Shown one piece after another: positions 7,187 through 13,335 of a stretch of 13,335 nucleotides of DNA. The DNA is from JAJBWD01 sp041821285 (lineage in GTDB: Bacteria; Bacillota; Clostridia; Clostridiales; Clostridiaceae). The DNA lies in NCBI GenBank assembly GCA_041821285.1, contig JBGUER010000084.1, positions 1 to 13,335 on the forward strand. Reading direction: 5' to 3'. Both the position numbers and the translations under genes were made by a program. Each line of letters begins with the position of its first letter. The stretch's first letter is position 1. The notes under the pieces are model-generated. The model did no database searches. It was not told the DNA's origin and saw only the letters and a list, made by a program, of their open reading frames with translations.

Positions 7187-10100
7187 TTGAGTATGCCACT
7201 TGTGGAAGTTTTAAACAACGAAATTAAGTCCTTTGAAGATATTCGAGAAATATCACTACAAAAAGTTCAATACTTCAAAAAAAATAATCTTATTAGGCTT
7301 CATTTGAAAAGTAAAAATGATATAAACTCTAAGAGAAAAGAGCAAATAAAATCTATAGTTCAAAAAAAAATAGGATGCAAAGATACCAATATAGATGTAA
7401 TATGTTATAAATCTGTATGTGACGTTACTTTAAATGATGTGTGTAATAAATACTGGATTGATATAATAAATAATATATCTTTTTCTTCACCTATTTGCAG
7501 AGATTGTCTACTCTGTTCAACTAAAGAAATTAAAGATAACACTATAATAATAAGCCAAGGTAACGAATTTATAAATAAGATTATAATAAATAAAAAAATA
7601 GATAAAGTAATCAAGTTTTCAATATTAGATATGTTTGGATTAGACTGTTCTATAGATATAGTTTATGATGATAAACTAACTAACAATACTGTATCAGATA
7701 ATAAAAAAGAAGAGATATCTATTATTAATAATATAATAAAAGAAAATAATAAAACATCTACCAACACAAGAACTGCTCCACCCAATAAACCGGATATTAA
7801 AAGTGAAGGCATACTAATTGGTAGAAATATATTAGATGATCCAATAAATCTAAGTGAAGTTAATGAAAATTCAGGATTATGTACTATAATAGGTGAGATT
7901 TTTAAATCTGAAATAATAGTTACTAAAACCGGAAAGAAAATATTGAGTTTTTTCATAACAGACAAAACTGGTTCTATAACTGTAAAGTGTTTTACAAGAC
8001 CTAAAAATGAAGACAAGTTATTGTCTACAATTAAAGTTGGACTTTATTGTAAAATTAAAGGCAAAGTTTCTATGGACACTTATGCAAATGATATTGTACT
8101 TATGCCAGATAGTATTAATATTTTATCTAAAAAAGAAAGATTAGACCTATATCCTGAAAAAAGAGTAGAATTACATCTTCACACTAAAATGAGTGCTATG
8201 GACGGTCTTGCTGACACCTCAAAGCTAATAGAACGTGCTGCTAAATGGGGACACAAAGCTATAGCTATCACAGACCACGGTGTTGTACAGGCTTTTCCAG
8301 AAGCCATGGCAGCCTCTAAAAAATATGGTTGCAAAATAATTTATGGAGTAGAAGCATATTTAGTAGATGATTCATTAGATTTAATAAAAGGACATGTCAA
8401 TAATGAATTTTCTCAAAGCTTTGTAATATTTGATATAGAAACAACAGGGCTATCAATTCTTAATCATAATATTATAGAAATAGGTGCAGTTAAAATTCAA
8501 AACAAAGAAATAGTTGACCGATTTAGTGAATTTGTAAATCCAGAACAAAATATTCCTGAAAACATTGTAGAACTTACAGGAATAGATGATGATATGGTGA
8601 AAGACTCAGATACCATAGATATTGTACTTAAAAGGTTTCTGGAATTTTCAAAGGATAGTATATTAGTTGCCCATAATGCAAATTTTGATGTTTCATTTAT
8701 TAAAAGAATCGGAAGAGACATGAATGTTAAAATAAATAATCCTGTACTAGATACCCTAACTTTAAGTCAATATTTGTACAAGGATATATCTAAATATAAA
8801 TTAAATAATTTATGTAAACATCTTGGAATTACTTTATTAAATCATCATAGAGCTGTAGATGATGCGAAAGCTACTTGTGACATCTTACTTCAAAGTTTTA
8901 ATTTACTAGAAGATATGGACATATTAAATTTAGACCAGCTTAATGATGATTATAAAAAAAATATTGATATTCGAAAATTACAAGCTTATCACTTGATAAT
9001 ACTTGCTAAAAACATGGTAGGGCTTAAAAATTTATATAAATTAATATCTATATCTAATATAGATTGTTTTTATAAAAAACCTAGAATGGCAAAATCTCTT
9101 ATTGAGGAACATAGAGACGGCCTGATTATAGGTTCTGCCTGTGAAGCAGGACAAATATATAAAGAAATTATATATGATAGAGAATTTGATGAACTAAAAG
9201 ACGTTATAAGTTTCTATGACTATTTGGAAATTCAGCCTGTATTAAATAATGAATTTCTAATTAGAAAAGGTATAGCTCGTGACACTAAACAATTACAAGA
9301 CATAAATAAAAAAATATATGATCTAGGTGTTAAATATAATAAAAAGACAGTTGCTACTTGTGATATTCATTTTTTAGACCCAACTGATGCAATATATAGG
9401 CAAATATTAATGCAAGGTCAAGGTTATTCAGATGCGGATAAACAGCCACCTTTATATTTTAGAACTACTGATGAAATGCTTAAAGAATTCTCATATTTTG
9501 GAGAAGATGTGGCAAAAGAAGTTGTTATATCAAATACTTCTTATATAGCAGATTTAGTTGAGAATATAAAACCTATACCAGATGAAACTTTTCCACCTAA
9601 AATTGATGGTGCAGAAGATGATATAAAAAAAATGGCCCTTACTAAGTGTCATAAAATATATGGCGATGTTCTTCCTGATATAGTAGAAAAAAGACTTAAT
9701 AAGGAATTAAATTCTATTATTAATAATGGCTATGCAGTTTTATATTTAATAGCACAAAAATTAGTTCACAAATCTTTAGAAGATGGATATTTAGTTGGAT
9801 CTCGAGGTTCTGTTGGTTCCTCCTTTGTAGCTACCATGACTGATATAACTGAAGTAAATGGTCTTCCACCTCACTATGTTTGTCCTAATTGTAAATACAG
9901 CGAATTTATAACAGATGGGTCTATTGGTTCAGGTGCAGACCTTCCGCCTAAGAATTGTCCAAACTGTAACTCTGAACTTACACGTGATGGCTTTGATATT
10001 CCTTTTGAAACTTTTCTAGGTTTTGAGGGAGATAAAGAACCTGATATAGATTTAAACTTTTCCGGTGAATATCAATCTGTAGTTCATAAATATACAGAAG

Positions 10101-11461
10101 AAATATTTGGGAAAGGTCATGTTTTTAAAGCAGGTACTATAGGCACAATAGCTGAAAAAACAGCCTACGGATATGTTAGAAAATATTTATCTGAAAATAA
10201 TATAGAAGTGAATAATGCTGAAATTGAAAGACTAACTCTTGGATGCACTGGAGTTAAAAGAACTTCTGGTCAGCATCCTGGTGGTGTTATGGTTGTTCCA
10301 AGTGATAATGAAATATTTAATTTTACACCAATTCAACATCCTGCCAATGACAATAATACAGATATAATAACCACCCATTTTGATTACCATTCTATAAGCG
10401 GTAGATTATTGAAACTTGATATACTAGGCCATGATGATCCTACCGTTTTAAGAATGCTTCAAGATTTAACAGGATTAGACCCTAAAAAGATTCCACTAGG
10501 CGATAAAAAAGTATTAAGTTTATTTACTTCAACAGAAGCTTTAGGATTAACTCCTGAAGAATTAGGTTGCCAAGTGGGAACTTATGGACTTCCTGAGTTT
10601 GGCACTAAATTTGTAAGACAAATGCTTTTAGATACAAATCCTAAAAGTTTTTCGGATTTAGCTAGAATTTCAGGATTATCACATGGTACAGATGTTTGGA
10701 TAAATAATGCTCAGTATTATATAAAAGAAGGTTATACTACATTAAAAGACTGCATCGCAACAAGAGATGATATTATGATTTATTTAATTCAAAAGGGGCT
10801 ACCACCTAAAAACTCATTTACCATTATGGAAAAAGTAAGAAAAGGGAAGGGATTAACAGAAGAAGATGAACAACTAATGAAAGAAAATAAAGTTCCTGAT
10901 TGGTATATAGATTCTTGTAAAAAAATAAAATACATGTTTCCAAAGGGACATGCAGTAGCCTATGTTATGATGGCTATACGAATAGCTTATTTTAAAGTAT
11001 ATTATCCTGAAGCTTATTATACTGCTTATTTTTCTGTTAGAGCTTCTGACTTTGACGCTGATTTAATAGTAAAAGGTGAAGAATCTATAGCTGCTAAAAT
11101 TAAGGAAATAAGTGCTTTAGGAAATGATATTACTCAAAAGGATAAGGGTCTTCTAACTATTCTTGAAATATGTTATGAAATGTATAAAAGAAAAATCAAG
11201 TTTTTAAAAGTTGATTTATATAAATCAAGTGCAACAAAATTTAAAATTGTAGATAATGGAATATTGCCTCCAATGAATTCCTTAACAGGGGTTGGAGATA
11301 ATGCTGCTATCAATATAGAAAAGGCAAGAAAAGATGGAGAATTCTTATCTAAAGAAAATCTTAGAAAAAGAACAAAAGTAACTAAAACAGTAATTGAGGC
11401 GCTAAATAATCATGGTTGCTTAAAAAATCTACCTGAAACTAATCAGTTATCCTTGTTTTAA
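7187..11461 (+). CDS. polC: DNA polymerase III alpha subunit, Gram-positive PolC type
   Basis: Replicative DNA polymerase with built-in 3'-5' proofreading. From TTG 7187 it has 1424 residues, close to other PolC proteins. In order: an N-terminal domain with a cysteine cluster (seven Cys at about 64-110), an OB fold (about 208-312), and the first part of the PHP domain with HLHTKMSAMDG (His330, His332) and TDHG (363-366). The inserted DEDDh exonuclease (about 411-570) shows DIETTG (Asp416, Glu418), HNANFD (Asp501) and HHRAVDDA (His554, Asp559). The PHP remainder includes DIHF (726-729). A four-cysteine zinc site (899, 902, 924, 927) precedes the palm motif PDIDLNFSG with Asp953 and Asp955; LDILGHDD gives the third acid at Asp1078. 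The fingers region includes FPKGHAVAY. The C terminus QLSLF is a beta-clamp binding peptide. All catalytic residues are intact. The gene follows ispG closely and ends before the leader of the rimP operon. Confidence 0.98.
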   Translation: MSMPLVEVLNNEIKSFEDIREISLQKVQYFKKNNLIRLHLKSKNDINSKRKEQIKSIVQKKIGCKDTNIDVICYKSVCDVTLNDVCNKYWIDIINNISFSSPICRDCLLCSTKEIKDNTIIISQGNEFINKIIINKKIDKVIKFSILDMFGLDCSIDIVYDDKLTNNTVSDNKKEEISIINNIIKENNKTSTNTRTAPPNKPDIKSEGILIGRNILDDPINLSEVNENSGLCTIIGEIFKSEIIVTKTGKKILSFFITDKTGSITVKCFTRPKNEDKLLSTIKVGLYCKIKGKVSMDTYANDIVLMPDSINILSKKERLDLYPEKRVELHLHTKMSAMDGLADTSKLIERAAKWGHKAIAITDHGVVQAFPEAMAASKKYGCKIIYGVEAYLVDDSLDLIKGHVNNEFSQSFVIFDIETTGLSILNHNIIEIGAVKIQNKEIVDRFSEFVNPEQNIPENIVELTGIDDDMVKDSDTIDIVLKRFLEFSKDSILVAHNANFDVSFIKRIGRDMNVKINNPVLDTLTLSQYLYKDISKYKLNNLCKHLGITLLNHHRAVDDAKATCDILLQSFNLLEDMDILNLDQLNDDYKKNIDIRKLQAYHLIILAKNMVGLKNLYKLISISNIDCFYKKPRMAKSLIEEHRDGLIIGSACEAGQIYKEIIYDREFDELKDVISFYDYLEIQPVLNNEFLIRKGIARDTKQLQDINKKIYDLGVKYNKKTVATCDIHFLDPTDAIYRQILMQGQGYSDADKQPPLYFRTTDEMLKEFSYFGEDVAKEVVISNTSYIADLVENIKPIPDETFPPKIDGAEDDIKKMALTKCHKIYGDVLPDIVEKRLNKELNSIINNGYAVLYLIAQKLVHKSLEDGYLVGSRGSVGSSFVATMTDITEVNGLPPHYVCPNCKYSEFITDGSIGSGADLPPKNCPNCNSELTRDGFDIPFETFLGFEGDKEPDIDLNFSGEYQSVVHKYTEEIFGKGHVFKAGTIGTIAEKTAYGYVRKYLSENNIEVNNAEIERLTLGCTGVKRTSGQHPGGVMVVPSDNEIFNFTPIQHPANDNNTDIITTHFDYHSISGRLLKLDILGHDDPTVLRMLQDLTGLDPKKIPLGDKKVLSLFTSTEALGLTPEELGCQVGTYGLPEFGTKFVRQMLLDTNPKSFSDLARISGLSHGTDVWINNAQYYIKEGYTTLKDCIATRDDIMIYLIQKGLPPKNSFTIMEKVRKGKGLTEEDEQLMKENKVPDWYIDSCKKIKYMFPKGHAVAYVMMAIRIAYFKVYYPEAYYTAYFSVRASDFDADLIVKGEESIAAKIKEISALGNDITQKDKGLLTILEICYEMYKRKIKFLKVDLYKSSATKFKIVDNGILPPMNSLTGVGDNAAINIEKARKDGEFLSKENLRKRTKVTKTVIEALNNHGCLKNLPETNQLSLF

Positions 11462-11480
11462 AATAAATATGGTTTAAAAG

Positions 11481-11509
11481 TTGCATTATTTATTTTATTG
11501 TGATAACAT
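11481..11509 (+). promoter_or_regulatory. Candidate promoter for the rimP-nusA operon
   Basis: TTGCAT (11481-11486) is followed, after a 17-base spacer, by TAACAT (11504-11509). The latter is preceded by TG-A, forming an extended -10 (TGATAACAT). The -35 box is weak (TTG only), so the extended -10 would matter. Initiation would fall near 11516 and give a leader of about 110 bases containing both hairpins. It lies in the AT-rich region right after the polC stop. This is inferred from consensus only, and AT-rich DNA yields false matches easily. Confidence 0.45.
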
Positions 11510-11542
11510 TAATTTAGATTTATTACTTAATACTGTCAGCTT

Positions 11543-11573
11543 AGGAGTGGGTTAAAACCCGCTCTTTCTATTT
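11543..11573 (+). terminator. Terminator-like hairpin in the polC-rimP gap (probable leader attenuator)
   Basis: AGGAGTGGGT (11543-11552) pairs with ACCCGCTCTT (11557-11566) in a 10-bp stem with two G-U wobbles and a TAAA loop. A broken U-tract TTTCTATTT follows. It ends polC transcription and/or acts as an attenuator in the rimP leader, since it lies downstream of the candidate promoter at 11481-11509. A G-U-containing stem with an interrupted U-tract is the kind of weak terminator that tends to need NusA, and nusA is in the operon it precedes. Confidence 0.72.
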
Positions 11574-11594
11574 GTCTATATTGTAAATTAAAAT

Positions 11595-11615
11595 TTTATA
11601 AGGAATACTTATAAA
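11595..11615 (+). repeat. Inverted repeat abutting the rimP Shine-Dalgarno
   Basis: TTTATAAG (11595-11602) and CTTATAAA (11608-11615) are perfect 8-base inverted arms around GAATA. GGAGG (11616-11620) of the rimP ribosome binding site follows with no gap. In RNA this gives a short AU-rich stem with one G-C pair next to the SD; in DNA it could be a symmetric protein site. Function is unknown, and chance is possible in such AT-rich sequence. Confidence 0.5.
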
Positions 11616-11625
11616 GGAGGTTAAA

Positions 11626-12087
11626 ATGAATAAAGAAAAATTACTAGAAAATTTAACTTCGGATATTACCCCACTAATTGTTGAATTGGGCTATGAAATC
11701 TACCATATTGAATTTAAAAAAGAATCTAATGTTTATATTTTAAGAGTGTATATAGATAATGATGGTACAATATCTTTAAATGATTGCGAAAAGGTTAGTA
11801 GAATTTTAAGTACTTACTTAGATGAAAAAGATCCTATTGAAGATGTTTATACTTTAGAAGTATCCTCTCCAGGCATGGAAAGAGAACTATTTAATGAATA
11901 CCACCTAAAAAAACATATAGGTATCAAAATAAAAATAAAACTAAAAAACCCTACAAATGGCAAAAAGGTTTACATAGGGATACTTGAGTTCTTTGATACT
12001 AATACTATAGTTGTAAAAGATGAAGATAATTCTATTAAACTATTAAGAAATAATATTGTTAAAATAAATAAGTATGGGGATTTTTAG
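11626..12087 (+). CDS. rimP: Ribosome maturation factor RimP
   Basis: Cytosolic factor needed for assembly of the 30S ribosomal subunit. The 153-residue product matches the family length and two-domain layout. The N-terminal alpha/beta domain (about 1-85) contains the GYEIYHIEF strand and the YTLEVSSPGMER signature (75-86). A C-terminal SH3-like barrel (about 90-150) has a YIGIL strand and a VKDEDNSIKLLRNNIVKI end. The common SPGLDRPL is here SPGMEREL, an acceptable variant. ATG 11626 has a strong AAAGGAGG (11613-11620) five bases upstream. It is the first gene of the rimP-nusA-ylxR operon, 12 bases before nusA, and sits behind a structured leader. Confidence 0.96.
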   Translation: MNKEKLLENLTSDITPLIVELGYEIYHIEFKKESNVYILRVYIDNDGTISLNDCEKVSRILSTYLDEKDPIEDVYTLEVSSPGMERELFNEYHLKKHIGIKIKIKLKNPTNGKKVYIGILEFFDTNTIVVKDEDNSIKLLRNNIVKINKYGDF

Positions 12088-12099
12088 GAGGTTAATATT

Positions 12100-13203
12100 A
12101 TGAATGAAGAATTTATAACGGCATTAAAACAATTAGTTAAAGAAAAAGGAATCAGTGAAGACTTAATCTTTAGTACAATAGAAAATGCCTTAGAAACAGC
12201 TTACAAAAAAAATTATCCAACTCCAAATTCAGCTACACAAGCTGTTAAAGTTACTATGGATAGAGAACATGGTGATATACATGTATACTCTCAAAAAAGA
12301 GTAGTTGATATTGAAGAAGAATTAGAAAATGACGAATTTTATATCTACGATCCAATGATTGATATTACACTTGAAGAAGCACGTAATATTGATAAAAAAT
12401 ATGATCTGCAGGATATAGTAGATTTAGAGGTTACACCTAAAACATTCGGTAGAGTAGCTGCCCAAGCAGCAAAACAAGTGGTTGTCCAAAGAATAAAAGA
12501 AGCTGAAAGAAATGTAATATATCAAGAGTTTTCAGAAAAAGAGTTTGATATTATTAACGGAACTGTAATTAGAAAAGATAAAGGAAATGTTTTTGTTAAT
12601 TTAGGTAGGATTGAAGCTATACTCGGCCCAAACGAACAAATGCCTGGTGAAAATTATATATTTAATGAAAGGCTTAAATTTTATATCGTAGAAGTTAAGA
12701 ACACAACTAAAGGAGCTCAGATAGTTATATCTAGAACTCATCCAGGACTTATAAAAAGACTGTTTGAACTTGAAGTTCCGGAAATATCTGATGGAACAGT
12801 TGAAATAAAAAGTATTTCAAGAGAAGCCGGTCATAGAACTAAAATAGCTGTACATTCAAAAGATGAAAATGTAGATGCCATGGGTGCTTGTGTTGGTCCT
12901 AAAGGTGTAAGAGTTCAAACAATAGTGCGAGAATTAAAAAATGAAAAAATAGATATAATAAAGTGGGATAAATTACCTGAAAGATATATTGCAAATTCTC
13001 TAAGTCCTGCTAAAGTATTAGATGTTGAAATTAACGAAAATAATAAATCTGCAAAGGTTATTGTAGATGATACTCAATTATCTTTAGCCATTGGTAAAGA
13101 AGGTCAGAATGTAAGACTTGCAGCTAAACTAACAAGTTGGAAAATCGATATAAAAAGCAAGTCTCAATATGATAATGAAACCAATAATATAAAATCAATT
13201 TAA
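12100..13203 (+). CDS. nusA: Transcription termination/elongation factor NusA
   Basis: RNA polymerase-binding factor that promotes pausing, stimulates intrinsic termination and takes part in antitermination. The 367-residue product is the short Firmicutes form without the C-terminal acidic repeats of proteobacteria. Domains: N-terminal polymerase-binding region (1 to about 135, with DLIFSTIENALETAYKK), S1 domain (about 148-212, including NGTVIRKDKGNVFVNLGRIE), KH1 (about 228-285) with GACVGPKGVR (262-271), and KH2 (about 300-353) with AIGKEGQNVRLAAKL (330-344). The usual DPVGACVG reads DAMGACVG here. ATG 12100 is preceded by AGGAGG overlapping the rimP stop region, so the genes are likely co-translated. 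The leader hairpin upstream of rimP is a plausible target for NusA autocontrol. Confidence 0.98.
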   Translation: MNEEFITALKQLVKEKGISEDLIFSTIENALETAYKKNYPTPNSATQAVKVTMDREHGDIHVYSQKRVVDIEEELENDEFYIYDPMIDITLEEARNIDKKYDLQDIVDLEVTPKTFGRVAAQAAKQVVVQRIKEAERNVIYQEFSEKEFDIINGTVIRKDKGNVFVNLGRIEAILGPNEQMPGENYIFNERLKFYIVEVKNTTKGAQIVISRTHPGLIKRLFELEVPEISDGTVEIKSISREAGHRTKIAVHSKDENVDAMGACVGPKGVRVQTIVRELKNEKIDIIKWDKLPERYIANSLSPAKVLDVEINENNKSAKVIVDDTQLSLAIGKEGQNVRLAAKLTSWKIDIKSKSQYDNETNNIKSI

Positions 13204-13217
13204 TTAGAGGTGAATTT

Positions 13218-13335
13218 ATGAAAACAAAAAAAATTCCACAAAGAATGTGCAACGGTTGCATGGAAATGAAGCCAAAAAAAGAACTTATACGAGTAGTTAA
13301 AAACAAAGATGGAGAGATTTTCATGGACCTGACTG
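13218..13335 (+). CDS. ylxR: YlxR-family RNA-binding protein (RnpM), partial at window end
   Basis: The first 39 codons are visible before the window ends. The ATG is preceded by AGAGGTGA (13206-13213) at four bases. The translated start MKTKKIPQRMCNGCM, then EMKPKKELIRVVKNKDGEI, matches the DUF448/YlxR family, which opens with R-x-C-x-x-C and a KKELIRVV strand. Residues Cys11 and Cys14 form the C-x-x-C pair. Family members are about 90 residues long, so more than half is missing. In Bacillus subtilis YlxR (RnpM) binds and modulates RNase P. Its position 14 bases after nusA is the standard one. No in-frame stop is seen in the visible part. Confidence 0.93.
   Translation, partial: MKTKKIPQRMCNGCMEMKPKKELIRVVKNKDGEIFMDLT

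Noticed and set aside
7405..8721. Three minus-strand open frames opposite the 5' part of polC (7405-7614, 7663-8016, 8497-8721)
   Set aside because: Hydrophobic Ile/Leu/Ser-rich translations are the expected antisense of AT-rich Asn/Asp/Lys-rich coding sequence; all lie inside polC domains.
11572..11602. Second promoter-like pair (TTGTCT and TATAAG) just before rimP
   Set aside because: Spacing of 19 bases is long and the transcript start would fall almost on the SD; the match is easily produced by chance in this AT-rich stretch.
13124..13324. Minus-strand open frame across the nusA end and ylxR start
   Set aside because: Spans two genes with clear family motifs on the + strand; no independent support.
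1..13335. CRISPR array, insertion sequence, prophage, tRNA/rRNA or defence genes
   Set aside because: No repeat-spacer pattern, transposase motif, tRNA-like fold or foreign gene was seen; genes are tightly packed core functions throughout.

Overview
The window is a continuous stretch of housekeeping chromosome from a very AT-rich, low-GC Gram-positive bacterium, most likely a member of the Clostridia. The evidence is the Firmicutes-type replicative polymerase PolC, the gene order pyrH-frr-uppS-cdsA-dxr-rseP-ispG-polC followed by rimP-nusA-ylxR, strong AGGAGG-type ribosome binding sites, heavy use of A/T-ending codons, and frequent TTG start codons. I cannot name a genus from this alone. All twelve genes lie on the + strand. 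I see no mobile element, CRISPR array, tRNA or rRNA.

Region 1 (1-7171) is a densely packed operon-like run. UMP kinase (pyrH) and ribosome recycling factor (frr) come first; the window opens at the pyrH ribosome binding site, so the start of the transcription unit is outside. A hairpin separates frr from the lipid-carrier genes. Next come undecaprenyl diphosphate synthase (uppS) and CDP-diglyceride synthase (cdsA). A predicted multi-spanning AI-2E/PerM-family membrane protein follows, an addition to the usual order. The run ends with two MEP-pathway enzymes (dxr, ispG) flanking the site-2 intramembrane protease rseP. Dxr and IspG contribute to the isoprenyl precursors that UppS condenses into the wall-glycan carrier. 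PyrH feeds UTP/CTP pools, and CTP is a CdsA substrate. The block therefore couples nucleotide, isoprenoid, phospholipid and envelope-proteolysis functions.

Region 2 (7187-11461) is polC, encoding a complete PolC with OB, split PHP, embedded DEDDh proofreading exonuclease, zinc-binding and polymerase modules, and a C-terminal clamp-binding peptide. An unusual feature is a cysteine-rich N-terminal domain.

Region 3 (11462-11625) is the only sizeable intergenic gap. It holds a candidate extended -10 promoter, a terminator-like hairpin with an imperfect U-tract, and a perfect 8-bp AT-rich inverted repeat abutting the rimP Shine-Dalgarno. Together these look like a regulated leader for the next operon.

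Region 4 (11626-13335) is the start of the rimP-nusA-ylxR operon (ribosome maturation, transcription elongation/termination, RNA-binding YlxR). ylxR runs off the window end.

No clearly novel system is present. The points most worth checking are the rimP-nusA leader architecture, the extra membrane protein between cdsA and dxr, the cysteine cluster in PolC, and the hairpin between frr and uppS.
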